Assembly (NCBI GenBank): GCA_964530005.1
Contig: CAZGZD010000003.1
Span: 3,132 to 67,131, forward strand
Reading direction: 5' to 3'
Source of the DNA: CAZGZD01 sp964530005
GTDB taxonomy: Bacteria; Patescibacteriota; Microgenomatia; UBA1406; GWC2-37-13
DNA: 64,000 nt
Position numbers and translations under genes: made by a program. The notes beneath the pieces are model-generated. The model was not told the DNA's origin. It was given only the letters and a program-made list of their open reading frames with translations, and ran no database searches. Below, piece after piece: positions 25,367 to 34,672 of this stretch (its first letter is position 1; every line of letters begins with the position of its first letter).

Positions 25367-26464
25367 ATGACTAGTAAAAATCTTCCGTATTACATCGGAT
25401 TCTCACACCACTTGGGGATTGGGCCAATGAAGTTCGCGGCACTCTTGAGTCACTTTGGTGATCCTAAGGCCGCATATACAGCTCCTCAAGACAAACTAAG
25501 AGAGATTATTGGAGAAGACGCTGGTCGTCGGTTTGTGGACTTCCGCGATGGATTTGATAGTGAAAAAAAGCTGGATGAGATCCAGAAAAAAGGAATCATC
25601 ATTATCACTCAAGAGGACCCTCTCTATCCAGATAAACTTCGTCATATTCCCGATCCACCTATTTGTCTGTATATCAAAGGCAACATAGATACTCTGAAAA
25701 AATTTTCTGACGGGAAAACCCTCGCGATTGGAATTGTAGGAACGCGTAAACCCACAAGCTATGGGCAGCAGATTGCGCGTACATTTGCACGCGATTTAGC
25801 ATCTGTTGGTGTAGTTGTCGTATCGGGGATGGCGCTTGGGATAGATACACTTGCCCACCAGGGAGTGCTTTCAGTCGGCGGGACGACTATTGCGATCCTT
25901 GGATGTGGGGTAGATATTATCTATCCGCCCGTGAACAAAAAACTGTATGAGGAGATACAAATAGACGGTTGTATTCTATCTGAATTCCCGCCTGGGCAGA
26001 CTGTGCATCCTGGATTATTTGTTGCTCGCAACAGGCTCATATCTGCTTTTTCGCAGGGAGTCGTGATCGTGGAGGGGACGGACAAATCCGGTGCCCTCAT
26101 CACAGCCCGATATGCCGCACAACAAGGCCGCGATGTATTCGCACCACCTGCACCTATCACGTCAGTCCAATCAGCTGCTCCCAATATCTTACTCAAAGAG
26201 GGGGCAACGCTTGTCACATCAGCCGGCGATATTCTGTCCGAATACAATATCAATATTGTAAGTCGTCAAAAGGCGCGAGCCCTTGATGGACTAGATGCAG
26301 AATCTACGGCAATCGTCGGCGCTCTCTCGTCTGAGCCATGTCTTGCTGATGATCTTGCAGACACACTTGGCGTGTCTGTCTCGTATCTGGCCAATAAACT
26401 GTCGCTACTTGAGATTGAAGGGGTGATTGAAAAAAATAGTGAGGGGAAATTTCAGCTGAAGTAA
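25367..26464 (+). CDS. dprA: DNA-processing protein DprA
   Basis: The 365 residues contain an N-terminal SAM-like helical part (about 1-75) and the Rossmann-like DprA domain: GIVGTRKPTSYGQQIARTFARDLASVGVVVVSGMALGIDTLAHQG, ILGCGVDIIYPPVN, and the RNRLISAFSQGVVIVEGTDKSGALITA segment that binds single-stranded DNA. A C-terminal winged-helix domain follows (about 310-365). DprA protects incoming single-stranded DNA and loads RecA in natural transformation. The pseudopilin at 61.3 kb and ComEB-like deaminase fit a competence-capable cell, though no com operon is in view. Confidence 0.95.
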   Translation: MTSKNLPYYIGFSHHLGIGPMKFAALLSHFGDPKAAYTAPQDKLREIIGEDAGRRFVDFRDGFDSEKKLDEIQKKGIIIITQEDPLYPDKLRHIPDPPICLYIKGNIDTLKKFSDGKTLAIGIVGTRKPTSYGQQIARTFARDLASVGVVVVSGMALGIDTLAHQGVLSVGGTTIAILGCGVDIIYPPVNKKLYEEIQIDGCILSEFPPGQTVHPGLFVARNRLISAFSQGVVIVEGTDKSGALITARYAAQQGRDVFAPPAPITSVQSAAPNILLKEGATLVTSAGDILSEYNINIVSRQKARALDGLDAESTAIVGALSSEPCLADDLADTLGVSVSYLANKLSLLEIEGVIEKNSEGKFQLK

Positions 26465-26493
26465 CCTTTGTCCTAATAGTTATTACTTGAAAA

Positions 26494-27477
26494 CTAATGA
26501 ATACTTCTGGCTGTCTTAGTAAATTCATCCGTAATAGTGTCTGCTAATTTGCGAAGCATTGGGTCTTTATAGCAGCGCCCAGTTGATTCTATATGATAGT
26601 ATTGGTTTCCTATTTTAGCCCACCCTATTGCATTAAACTCTTCTCCACTACCACCTGATGTTCTCGCTGAATTTTCAGAATCGGCAGGAACTACAGAGGC
26701 AAAAGCTCCTTTGAATTTATCTTCGGTTAAACAGGTGGAAGTCTTATTCATGAAACTTGTTGAAGTTAGGTAATATTCTGAATATTGTCCCGTACTATCA
26801 CCAAAATACTTGGTAGTAATTGTTCCATAAAATGCAGAGTGTGGAACGCGAAATTGCAGGTTATATTTGTACAAATTAACCCAATCATATTGGTTGGAGT
26901 TTGTATTTAAGGTCATAGATCCCACATCACTAGTTTTTTGAAGCTGTACATATGCAGGTGTTGGATTGGGATTATCAAGATGATAAAAGATAGAGCTTTC
27001 TCTATCCGTATCATATATATATTTTTGGTCGAGATATGATAGTGTAATTTGGAATCCTGGGACTGAATGATCGCCAGGCGCACACATACCCATATTCGGC
27101 GCAAGATGTAGGCACGGGTCAAATCTTTGGGAAACAACTTCAATGATTGTGATTTGATAAAGCGCTATTTGTTCTTTTGTTTGAGTGCGAAGCTTATGTA
27201 ATAAATCCGCACAGACTTTTTGAGCAGGTTTAAGGGCAGTACTGCTGCATGGAATATTACTTTGAGCTTCGAGATTTTTGAGTGAGGGTGAGATACTAAG
27301 TGTTGATGATTTAGAACGAGCATTAATCCAATAAATCAGTCCAATTGTGACAATGAGGAATGTAAGACCCGTCACAAAAACCAAAAGTAAGAATTTTTTA
27401 CGACCACTTTTAATAGGTGTAAAATTCGTGTTTGTATTTTCTGAGTTTGTACCTACTCTGTTATCTTCAAGATTCAA
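26494..27477 (-). CDS. Membrane-anchored extracytoplasmic protein (unknown)
   Basis: A hydrophilic Asn/Thr-rich N terminus (about 1-27) precedes one membrane helix (KKFLLLVFVTGLTFLIVTIGL, about 28-50). A ~275-residue outer domain follows, with about five Cys, Tyr/Ser-rich beta-like segments and a GGSGEEFNAIGWAKIGNQYYHIE stretch near the end. I do not recognise the family. It converges on dprA with a 29-bp gap. The long AT-rich leader upstream (27478-27574) shows no clear promoter. Confidence 0.7.
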   Translation of the reverse strand: MNLEDNRVGTNSENTNTNFTPIKSGRKKFLLLVFVTGLTFLIVTIGLIYWINARSKSSTLSISPSLKNLEAQSNIPCSSTALKPAQKVCADLLHKLRTQTKEQIALYQITIIEVVSQRFDPCLHLAPNMGMCAPGDHSVPGFQITLSYLDQKYIYDTDRESSIFYHLDNPNPTPAYVQLQKTSDVGSMTLNTNSNQYDWVNLYKYNLQFRVPHSAFYGTITTKYFGDSTGQYSEYYLTSTSFMNKTSTCLTEDKFKGAFASVVPADSENSARTSGGSGEEFNAIGWAKIGNQYYHIESTGRCYKDPMLRKLADTITDEFTKTARSIH

Positions 27478-27574
27478 ATTGGTTTAAAAAATTAAAGTGG
27501 TAATAATTTTAATTATGACGTATTTGAAAATTAATATCTACATATATTATATGTGGGCTGAAGCACGATTTTTT

Positions 27575-28102
27575 TTAGCTCACTTTGTAGTGGAGAAGGA
27601 GCGTGCCCTTATCATTGAGCTTTTTTGACTCCAAAAGCGTGAGAGATATGTCTAGATTTGAATCTTCGACAAGTGGGCGACCAGTACCAAATATACGGGG
27701 TTCGACTGTGAGATAGATATCATCCACGAGCCCGGCAGATAAAAAAGCGCTGTTTAAACTCGCACCACCGACAAGAAGTCCATGAGAATATCCTGTTTTT
27801 TCAAGTCGATCAATAAGTACTTCTGGCTTTTCATCAGTGAATTCAAGTGCATGTGGCACTTCCTCACTCTGATAATTAGTAGGGGACGAAGTGATGACTA
27901 TACGAAGCGTACTATCCTTGTGTTTGATCGAGGACTTGGCCGCCTCATATGTGTGGCGACCCATGATGATAAGTGGTGCATGGTCAATCATCGTGTGAAA
28001 ATGCTCTGTATCCTCAACCGATGTCCAGGTAGGCACATTTGAATCTTCTCCACGAGTAATCTTGCCATTTATGGATTGGACCATAACAAGAGTTATATTC
28101 AT
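27575..28102 (-). CDS. Dihydrofolate reductase-fold / RibD C-terminal-like reductase
   Basis: The 175 residues begin MNITLVMVQSINGKITRG, then IIMGRHTYEAAKSS, LRIVITSSP, LLVGGASLNSAFLSAGLVDDIYLTVEPRIFGTGRPLV, which is the RibD_C/YyaP-type NADPH reductase pattern rather than true FolA (encoded separately at 50.4 kb). The substrate is unknown; relatives reduce pyrimidine intermediates of riboflavin synthesis or other small molecules. The frame can be read back to 28186, but the ATG at 28102 gives the family N terminus and avoids the repeat element upstream. Confidence 0.88.
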   Translation of the reverse strand: MNITLVMVQSINGKITRGEDSNVPTWTSVEDTEHFHTMIDHAPLIIMGRHTYEAAKSSIKHKDSTLRIVITSSPTNYQSEEVPHALEFTDEKPEVLIDRLEKTGYSHGLLVGGASLNSAFLSAGLVDDIYLTVEPRIFGTGRPLVEDSNLDISLTLLESKKLNDKGTLLLHYKVS

Positions 28103-28124
28103 ATTAAGAGTATATATTTTATAT

Positions 28125-28245
28125 TTACTTTTACTTTTTTTACTCCACTTCCGGAATCGCGAATTCGTACGGCTCGTCAAATGCACTTCGCCTACGACTT
28201 CAGCTCATCTGCAAAGTCGTAAAAGAGAAGCAAAAGTAACAAAAG
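28125..28245. repeat. Dispersed hairpin element, copy A
   Basis: The 121-bp element starts TTACTTTTACTTTT and ends AAAAGTAACAAAAG. The terminal arms pair with two mismatches. An inner arm pair (CGACTT ... AAAGTCG) lies just inside the right arm. It fills the gap between two minus-strand genes. The same ends and order occur at 49317, 56062 and 58823. Confidence 0.7.
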
Positions 28246-28261
28246 GCTTTTTTCTTAAATC

Positions 28262-28921
28262 TTATTTCTTGTTTTCTTCTCCCCTGAGCCAGCGGACTCC
28301 GGCATACACAAGCGGAGTCTCCACGATAGACATCGCGCACTTTATGATCCAGTAGGGTAGGATGATGCTCCATAAAAAGGATGCGTTATTTCCAAGACCG
28401 CGGTCGAGCGCATAAAAGGCAAGTGTGATAAATATCACTGTGTCGATAAATTGCGCTATAAAATTTGACAGATTGTTCCTCAGCCACAGCCCACTAGATT
28501 TCATCTTTGCTCGAAGCTTCACAAATACGAGAATATCTGTGAACTCAGAAAGCGCAAATGCGATAAGGCTTGCCGCCGAGAACCGAGCCGACTTGGCAAA
28601 TATCGTGTCGTATGCGCCCTCAGTCTCTTTAAATCGCATAGATGGCGGCAGCATAATAGCGAGTAGGCTAAAAGCAAAAATCAGAGCCACCACAACAAGC
28701 CCTGAGCGTACTACTGAACGAGCCCGCTCCTTACCTTTCACCTCCACGATTACGTCGTTTATGGTAAATACGAGTGGGAGCAAAAATATCGCAACCGACG
28801 CATTGAATCGCATCGGACCAATTTCACCAAGTGGGAATGTCTTGGCTCCCATGAGCTCAGATACTGCGATACAGAATATATAGACTGAGACAAGAAGGTC
28901 GAACTTATTGATTTTGAACAT
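28262..28921 (-). CDS. Queuosine precursor transporter (YhhQ/VUT family)
   Basis: The 219-residue protein has about six membrane helices. The family signature is in the second half: ALSEFTDILVFVKLR and LWLRNNLSNFIAQFIDTVIFI, followed by a final helix pair and basic tail (GVRWLRGEENKK). YhhQ imports queuine precursors (preQ0/preQ1) for tRNA modification. No que or tgt gene is in this window, so the use made of it here is inferred. Located in the cytoplasmic membrane. Confidence 0.9.
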   Translation of the reverse strand: MFKINKFDLLVSVYIFCIAVSELMGAKTFPLGEIGPMRFNASVAIFLLPLVFTINDVIVEVKGKERARSVVRSGLVVVALIFAFSLLAIMLPPSMRFKETEGAYDTIFAKSARFSAASLIAFALSEFTDILVFVKLRAKMKSSGLWLRNNLSNFIAQFIDTVIFITLAFYALDRGLGNNASFLWSIILPYWIIKCAMSIVETPLVYAGVRWLRGEENKK

Positions 28922-29061
28922 GTTTTAAAAATAAATTAATAAATAAAGAAAGCTTAAGATTGGAGCGAATTTTTATTCGTAGGGGCTATATGACATAGTA
29001 TTCGGCATTCGAACTCATATGCCTCTTATGATAGCAGAAAAGATTGTACCGTCAATCCTGA

Positions 29062-30384
29062 TTAGTATTGACGTGGTTGGTCGACGAAGGTAAGCGCCAC
29101 ACCCTTTTTGTTGGCACGACCTGTGCGACCTATGCGGTGGATGTAGTCCTCATACGTCTCTGGGAGATCATAGTTGATGACGTGTGTGACATCGTCGATA
29201 TCAAGCCCACGGGACGCGACGTCGGTCGCCAAAAGCACCTGAATATCAGATCTTTTGAAGCTGGACAGGATCCTTTGACGATATCCTTGAGTCTTGTTGC
29301 CATGGATTGAGCCGACTTTGAATCCGCGATCAATAAGCTCTTTGTTGAGCTTTTCAATACCGAATTTGGTACGGCCAAAAATAAGCACTTTATCAAAGCC
29401 CTCTTTATTGAGCAGCTCATGAAGCTGATCGACTTTTTTATGACGATCTACGACTCGCACTACATCCTGATCTACATTCTCAGCCGTATCCTGTTTTTTC
29501 ACAGATACAGTGACTGGGTCTTTGACAAATGCAGTGAGAATCTCTCGAATCTTGGGCGAGATAGTCGCTGAGAAGAAAAGAGATTGTCGCACAGTGGGTA
29601 AAAGAGATACAAAGTATTTGATCTCATTTATGAATCCGATATCCACCATCATATCTACCTCATCAAGGACGAATGTGGCAAAATTCTCAAGTGAGAGGAT
29701 ATTGCGCTGGATAAGATCTTTGAGTCGACCCGGAGTGGCAATCACCACATGTGCACCGCGGCGGATATCTTGGATCTGTCGATACATGTTCGCGCCTCCA
29801 ATAAGGACAACTGAATACACTCTCATTCCTTGCGAAAAATTGCGGAACTCATCCTGAATCTGAAGCGCAAGCTCTCGAGTTGGAGCTATGATGATCGCTT
29901 TTTGACTAGGATCCCGGGCAATCTTGTCGATTATTGGGATCAGAAATGCAGCCGTCTTACCCGTACCAGTGGACGCGAGTCCGATAAGATCTTTGCCCTC
30001 GAGAATTGGCTCAATAGCCTGATCCTGAACTGGTGTAGGATGTACGAATCCTCGGCTCTCAATATTTTTTTTGAGATTTTCACCAATTGCGAAGTCGGCA
30101 AAGCTATTGTGAGGAGTGAACTGCTCACTGGTTGCTGTCTCAGTTGCTTTTTTGATGAAGATATTGATATCTCCGCCAAGCGCACTTTTACGTCTTTGTG
30201 GTTGGAATCTGGATCTTCCTCCACCAAATCTGTTTTGGCCTCCACCATATCCGCCCCCTTGTCCACCATAACCTGAGCGCTGTGGGCCACCATAGCCTCC
30301 ACCAGTTCGAGTGGGGCGTCTAAATGAGTTTCCACCAGCACCTGCACGACCGAGTGATCTACCTGTTCCTGAATTACTATACAT
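29062..30384 (-). CDS. DEAD-box ATP-dependent RNA helicase
   Basis: The 440-residue protein opens with a ~75-residue Gly/Arg-rich RGG-like region (GRSLGRAGAGGNSFRRPTRTGGG). The helicase core has motif I ASTGTGKTA, Ia PTRELALQ, II DEVD (Val in place of the usual Ala), III SAT and VI HRIGRTGR. It remodels RNA duplexes, probably in ribosome assembly or mRNA decay. An RGG extension is usually C-terminal in bacterial homologues; here it is at the N terminus and the C-terminal tail is absent. The start at 30384 (MYSNSGTGRS) is preferred to 30438, whose extension is not helicase-like. Confidence 0.93.
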   Translation of the reverse strand: MYSNSGTGRSLGRAGAGGNSFRRPTRTGGGYGGPQRSGYGGQGGGYGGGQNRFGGGRSRFQPQRRKSALGGDINIFIKKATETATSEQFTPHNSFADFAIGENLKKNIESRGFVHPTPVQDQAIEPILEGKDLIGLASTGTGKTAAFLIPIIDKIARDPSQKAIIIAPTRELALQIQDEFRNFSQGMRVYSVVLIGGANMYRQIQDIRRGAHVVIATPGRLKDLIQRNILSLENFATFVLDEVDMMVDIGFINEIKYFVSLLPTVRQSLFFSATISPKIREILTAFVKDPVTVSVKKQDTAENVDQDVVRVVDRHKKVDQLHELLNKEGFDKVLIFGRTKFGIEKLNKELIDRGFKVGSIHGNKTQGYRQRILSSFKRSDIQVLLATDVASRGLDIDDVTHVINYDLPETYEDYIHRIGRTGRANKKGVALTFVDQPRQY

Positions 30385-30570
30385 ACAATATAAAGATCTA
30401 AAGCAATGTTTAAATAAAAAATAAGTGGCTGTTGCCAAATATCTGGGAGCTAACGCATGAAGATGTTTACCGCCAGAGTTTATTTTAAATCCGGTGGGAA
30501 GAATCGTCTGTATAGCTCAATCTCTAAATCAATATAAATAGTATAGCATACTTATTCATGATTTGCACAG

Positions 30571-30588
30571 AGCCTGTCTTATCAGGCT
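30571..30588. repeat. Inverted repeat between helicase and ychF
   Basis: AGCCTG and CAGGCT are separated by 6 bp. It lies 10 bp upstream of the TATAAT box (30598-30603) of ychF, where an operator could act. The run after it (TTAAAATT) is too poor in T to call a terminator. The remaining 227 bp between the divergent genes holds nothing else clear. Confidence 0.4.
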
Positions 30589-30611
30589 TAAAATTAGTAT
30601 AATGTGAGCTT

Positions 30612-31703
30612 ATGAATTTAAAAGTAGGTATCGTTGGATTGCCGAATGTGGGGAAGTCCACGCTTTTTAATGCACTTCTTAAGAAGCAAGTGGCGTATGC
30701 GGCCAACTATCCTTTTGCCACAATCGAGCCGAATGTCGGAGTTGTAGAAGTGCCAGATAGTAGATTGCCCAAACTTGCCGAGATCGTGAAGACGGACAAA
30801 ATAGTGCCAGCGGCTGTGGAATTCTACGACATCGCTGGACTTGTACGAGGCGCACACGAAGGCGAGGGACTGGGTAATAAATTCCTCTCCCACATCCGAG
30901 AGGTGTCGGCGATCGTGCATGTGGTGCGGCTTTTTGAGGGTGGAGACGTAATACATGTATCAACAACTCCCAACCCGCAGGATGATATTGCCATAATCGA
31001 CGAGGAGCTTATCTTCGCCGATCTTGATACGCTTGGTAAGCAGCGCGAGCCCAAGGGCAAGATAGAAAAAGAGGAGAAATTCGCTTGGGATACCGTCCAA
31101 AAAGTGAAAAGTGAGCTCAATCAAGGGGTACTCGTCAAAGATCAAAAGACTACAAGTGACGAGCTTGAGGTACTTACGCCGCTCAATCTTCTTACAATCA
31201 AGCCGCAGATTATCGTCTTCAATGTATCTGAGGAGCAGCTTGCTGATAAAAAATCGACAAGTGAGAAAATACAGAAAATATTGAGCGACGCAGGACGACG
31301 CGATCAGTACGTCGCACTCTGCATAAAGCTTGAAAACGATATGCTGGAGCTATCTGAGCAAGATCAAAGAGAATATTTATCAGCATTTGATCTGACGGAG
31401 ACGGGTATGGAGCGGCTTATCAAAAGTGCATATGTGGCACTCAATCTTGTATCATTCCTCACAGCTGGTGTAATTGAAGCTCGTGCATGGACGATCGTGC
31501 GGGGCACAGATGCTCAGCATGCAGCGGGTGCGATACATACAGACTTTATCAAGCATTTTGTAAAAGCAGACATTGTGTCGTACGAAGATTTTGTGAAATC
31601 AAATGGATGGACAGGTGCGCGAGAGGCGGGTCGCGTACAGTCTGTGGGGCGTGATCATATCATGCAGGATGGGGATGTGGTGGATTTTAAGATTAATGCG
31701 TAA
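30612..31703 (+). CDS. ychF: Redox-regulated ATPase YchF (Obg-related)
   Basis: 363 residues, normal length. The P-loop GLPNVGKSTLFNAL (9-22) is followed by switch and G motifs (FYDIAGLVRGAHEGEGLGNKFL). A helical insertion lies in the middle, and the C-terminal TGS domain includes RGTDAQHAAGAIHTDF. YchF binds ribosomes and hydrolyses ATP rather than GTP; it is widely conserved. TATAAT lies 8 nt before the ATG. The P-loop kinase gene follows after 19 bp. Confidence 0.97.
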   Translation: MNLKVGIVGLPNVGKSTLFNALLKKQVAYAANYPFATIEPNVGVVEVPDSRLPKLAEIVKTDKIVPAAVEFYDIAGLVRGAHEGEGLGNKFLSHIREVSAIVHVVRLFEGGDVIHVSTTPNPQDDIAIIDEELIFADLDTLGKQREPKGKIEKEEKFAWDTVQKVKSELNQGVLVKDQKTTSDELEVLTPLNLLTIKPQIIVFNVSEEQLADKKSTSEKIQKILSDAGRRDQYVALCIKLENDMLELSEQDQREYLSAFDLTETGMERLIKSAYVALNLVSFLTAGVIEARAWTIVRGTDAQHAAGAIHTDFIKHFVKADIVSYEDFVKSNGWTGAREAGRVQSVGRDHIMQDGDVVDFKINA

Positions 31704-31722
31704 ATGTTTCTATAAACATTTT

Positions 31723-32250
31723 ATGTCAAAAATATTACTAGTAACAGGTCCAGGCGGAGCGGGTAAAAGTACTGCTTGTGGCCTCTTTGCTGACTCAGTT
31801 TCTGGTACTTGGGCACTTATTGAACAAGACGAGATTCGAAGACAGGTAAAAGCCGGTTTTAAAAATCCTTCAGAGTATCCATGGACCGACGAAATGCAGA
31901 AACAGTGGGATGTATCTATTGAAATATGCGCAGATATAGCTACGCGATACAAAAATGTAGGAATAAGTTGCATTATTGATTGTTTTGCTGCAAGTAAGTC
32001 ATTTGATAAATGGGAAAAAGCCCTTCAAGGGCTCGATTATCAGGTAGTTGTTTTATTGCCTGAGGAAGACGAAACAGTTAGGCGAAATAATCAACGATCG
32101 GGCGAAGCTAAATTAAAAGAATCTCAAATACGAGAACATCACGAATGGTTTGCTATGTGGCGTGATGACAAGCGTGTAAAGATTATTGATACAACAAACT
32201 ATAGTATAGATGAGGTTGTTGAAGAGCTTACTAATCTGGCGCATGAATGA
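31723..32250 (+). CDS. P-loop kinase-like protein (AAA_33 type)
   Basis: 175 residues starting MSKILLVTGPGGAGKST; the Walker A GPGGAGKS is at 9-16 and ISCIIDCFAASKSFDKW lies at the Walker B-like strand. ETVRRNNQRSGEAKLKESQIREHHEWF is the lid-like Arg-rich region. The fold is that of small nucleotide or antibiotic-modifying kinases; the substrate is unknown. A longer frame starting inside ychF is rejected because the P-loop strand should be at the N terminus. Cotranscription with ychF is likely. Confidence 0.82.
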   Translation: MSKILLVTGPGGAGKSTACGLFADSVSGTWALIEQDEIRRQVKAGFKNPSEYPWTDEMQKQWDVSIEICADIATRYKNVGISCIIDCFAASKSFDKWEKALQGLDYQVVVLLPEEDETVRRNNQRSGEAKLKESQIREHHEWFAMWRDDKRVKIIDTTNYSIDEVVEELTNLAHE

Positions 32251-32292
32251 AATAAGCAACACTTAAATTAGTATACTTTAGAGTAGCACAGT

Positions 32293-33141
32293 ATGAATAC
32301 AAATACACTTCACTACTTAAACGGCGAGTGGGTGAGCGAGGATAAGCTACTTATCCCAGCCCGCGACAACGCTATCGTGCGTGGATATGGAGTATCGGAA
32401 AAATTGCGGACCTATAGAGGCAAGCCATTCTACCTCAAAGAGCGGATAGAGCGCCTTTTTATGTCGGCCGCTATGCTGAGCATTCCGCTTACTAAGACAC
32501 ACGAGGAAATTGAAGGACTTATTCTCGAAGGATTGAAGAAGAATTCTGGTGATTGGGTTGTACAGCTTCTGTTGACCGGTGGGGTGACTGATCAACCACT
32601 AAATCCAGAGAATCCAAACTTTGCGATCATATATCTACCGATATCTCCGATGGCATCTGAGCATTACGAGCACGGCATCTCAATCATTACCTATCCGGCA
32701 GTTCGCGCCGTACCCGAAGCCAAGTCAACCGACTATCTAACCGGCATGATCGCACTACAAAAGGCACGAGAGCTGGATGGATCTCGAGAAGTCCTCTATA
32801 TCGATCCTCAGAAAAATCATATTCCAGCTGATCAAAAGCTATACGAGGGAGCAGTGAGCAACTTCTTTGCCATGAAAAATGGTGAGCTCATCACAGCTAC
32901 AGATGGAGTCCTCAAGGGAATTACTCGCCTGTATGTGCTCAAGCTCGCAGATGATCTGCAGATTCCGCATGTCGAGCGAGATATATTCGTATCCGAGATT
33001 CCAGATTTTGAGGAAGCATTTATGACAGGTACTGTGAAAGAGGTATTGCCAGTTGTGAAGATTGATGGACTAGATGTGGGAGATGGCAAGGTTGGAATAA
33101 TTACGAAGAAGTTGATAGGTGAGTTTAAAAAACTCTACTGA
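32293..33141 (+). CDS. Class IV PLP aminotransferase (BCAT / D-Ala aminotransferase / ADCL type)
   Basis: 282 residues: LNGEWVSEDKLLIPARDNAIVRGYGVSEKLRTYRGKPFYLKERIERL at the N terminus, the PLP-binding Lys in EAKSTDYLTGMIALQKA (about 145), the conserved Glu region LYEGAVSNFFAM and the phosphate-binding GTVKEVLPV. Which of the class IV activities applies (branched-chain aminotransferase, D-amino-acid aminotransferase, aminodeoxychorismate lyase) cannot be read from sequence alone. A D-amino-acid role would suit peptidoglycan; an ADC lyase role would suit folate. It converges on rpiB with a 7-bp gap. Confidence 0.85.
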   Translation: MNTNTLHYLNGEWVSEDKLLIPARDNAIVRGYGVSEKLRTYRGKPFYLKERIERLFMSAAMLSIPLTKTHEEIEGLILEGLKKNSGDWVVQLLLTGGVTDQPLNPENPNFAIIYLPISPMASEHYEHGISIITYPAVRAVPEAKSTDYLTGMIALQKARELDGSREVLYIDPQKNHIPADQKLYEGAVSNFFAMKNGELITATDGVLKGITRLYVLKLADDLQIPHVERDIFVSEIPDFEEAFMTGTVKEVLPVVKIDGLDVGDGKVGIITKKLIGEFKKLY

Positions 33142-33148
33142 TTCTCGT

Positions 33149-33745
33149 TTATTCTTCAGTATTTGGTTCTTCTGTGAAGGGTGCTTGAGGATTTGACTCT
33201 TCGATATGTTGAGCCTCGGGTTGAGATGGCAGTGCTGATTCTGGATTTGTAAGTTCGTCGCTTTCTTCATCACCAAATGGATCAAGAGCAGGGCGCGCAG
33301 TGGTATCTATATTATCTAGTTGCTTGAGCCTTCGCAGATATTTGTCCTCGGTCTTTGGTGTAGCATCAAGAAATGCATCGATAAGCGCTTTTGCTTTTTC
33401 CTCATCAATGTAATCTGAGGGGATAGAGAGGACATTGATATGATCATTTGCTCGAGCATGCCTGATCTGATCTGTATTGAAGCCGACTCCACACACGATG
33501 CCGGGGAAGCGGTTGGCCGCAACAGATACGCCAATTCCCGACCCACAGATTACTATACCAAGGTGTTCAGTCGGATTCTGAAGAACCGCTTTGGCGACTT
33601 TTTGTGCAAATTCGGGATAGTCGTCTTGCGGGTCGTACTCAAAATTGCCAAGATCGTCTGTACGGATATCTTTCTCCTGAACATACTCAATGAGTTGATT
33701 TTTGAGCTCAAATCCGCGGTGGTCGGCTGCGATGAAGACTCTCAT
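33149..33745 (-). CDS. rpiB: Ribose-5-phosphate isomerase B (RpiB/LacAB family) with disordered tail
   Basis: The first ~145 residues are a complete RpiB domain: MRVFIAADHRGFELK, IVICGSGIGVSVAANRFPGI (the catalytic Cys region) and GFNTDQIRHARANDHINVLSIP. A ~50-residue tail rich in Pro, Glu and Asp (SDELTNPESALPSQPEAQH) follows and is not part of the family. It interconverts ribose-5-phosphate and ribulose-5-phosphate, the substrate of the Rpe homologue at 23.6 kb. TATACT lies 8 nt before the ATG. Divergent from fmt. Confidence 0.92.
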   Translation of the reverse strand: MRVFIAADHRGFELKNQLIEYVQEKDIRTDDLGNFEYDPQDDYPEFAQKVAKAVLQNPTEHLGIVICGSGIGVSVAANRFPGIVCGVGFNTDQIRHARANDHINVLSIPSDYIDEEKAKALIDAFLDATPKTEDKYLRRLKQLDNIDTTARPALDPFGDEESDELTNPESALPSQPEAQHIEESNPQAPFTEEPNTEE

Positions 33746-33796
33746 ACATACTCAGTATAACAGCTAATTCGAGCTGCAATCGGTTATAATCGATGA

Positions 33797-34672
33797 ATGA
33801 AGAAGCTAAGGCTTGCGTATTTTGGTACACCAGACTTCGCGGCTGATTTTCTCGCGCGACTTGCCGAAGATCAAGATATTCCAATTGAGGTAACTCATGT
33901 GGTCACTCAACCTGATCGGAAGGTGGGGAGGAAACAAATACTCACACCCACACCTGTAAAATTTGTGGCTAAAAAATACAATATTGAAGTCATTGAGGAT
34001 ATCGTAAATCTTAAATCTAATATCTCAAATCTTGATTTAGCTCTTGTCTATGCATATGGGGAGATTATTCCAGCTGATCTACTCACAATACCAAAATACG
34101 GATTTTGGAATATACATCCGTCGCTTTTGCCTTTGTATCGTGGTCCTGCCCCAGTCGCGGCAGCACTCATAAACGGAGACACAGAAACCGGGGTCACTAT
34201 TATTCAACTAGACCGAGAGATGGATCATGGACCTATTCTGAGGCAAGAAAAACTAGAGATTTCACCCAACGAGCGTCGGCCGGAGTTGACAAATAGGTTG
34301 ACTAATCTAGGATATGAGCTTTTTACTCAATGTGCTCACACTTTGATAAGTGATGGAATTCAGTCTACCCCACAGGATCACTCTGCAGCAACGTACACCA
34401 AATTATTTACAAAAAAAGATGGATATATAGAAAGCTCAAAGCTCAGAACGCAGAACTCAGAGTTATCCCGCGAAATCTTTAATAAATTTCGTGGCCTCTA
34501 TCCATGGCCAGGCATCTGGTCTATAGTTGAGATCTCAGGTCAAGAAAAACGGCTGAAGATTACTGATATGGAGTTAATAGGTGACAAACTTGTCCTCAGA
34601 AAAGTGCAACTTGAAGGGAAAAATGAAGTTGATTTTGCGACATTTAAGAAAGCATACAACTTTACTTTCTGA
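33797..34672 (+). CDS. fmt: Methionyl-tRNA formyltransferase
   Basis: 291 residues. MKKLRLAYFGTPDFAADFL, VVTQPDRKVGRKQ, and WNIHPSLLPLYRGPAPVAAALINGDTETGVTII carry the formyl-folate site (Asn, His and the loop before Asp), then REMDHGPIL. The C-terminal OB-like domain follows (about 200-291). It formylates initiator Met-tRNA using 10-formyl-THF and so depends on the folate pool kept up by DHFR at 50.4 kb. TATAAT lies 6 nt before the ATG (another ATG 4 bp upstream is out of frame). Confidence 0.95.
   Translation: MKKLRLAYFGTPDFAADFLARLAEDQDIPIEVTHVVTQPDRKVGRKQILTPTPVKFVAKKYNIEVIEDIVNLKSNISNLDLALVYAYGEIIPADLLTIPKYGFWNIHPSLLPLYRGPAPVAAALINGDTETGVTIIQLDREMDHGPILRQEKLEISPNERRPELTNRLTNLGYELFTQCAHTLISDGIQSTPQDHSAATYTKLFTKKDGYIESSKLRTQNSELSREIFNKFRGLYPWPGIWSIVEISGQEKRLKITDMELIGDKLVLRKVQLEGKNEVDFATFKKAYNFTF

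Noticed and set aside
28262..28921. General vitamin transporter
   Set aside because: The SEFTDILVFVKLR and LWLRNNLSNFIAQ motifs fit YhhQ better than ECF S-components.
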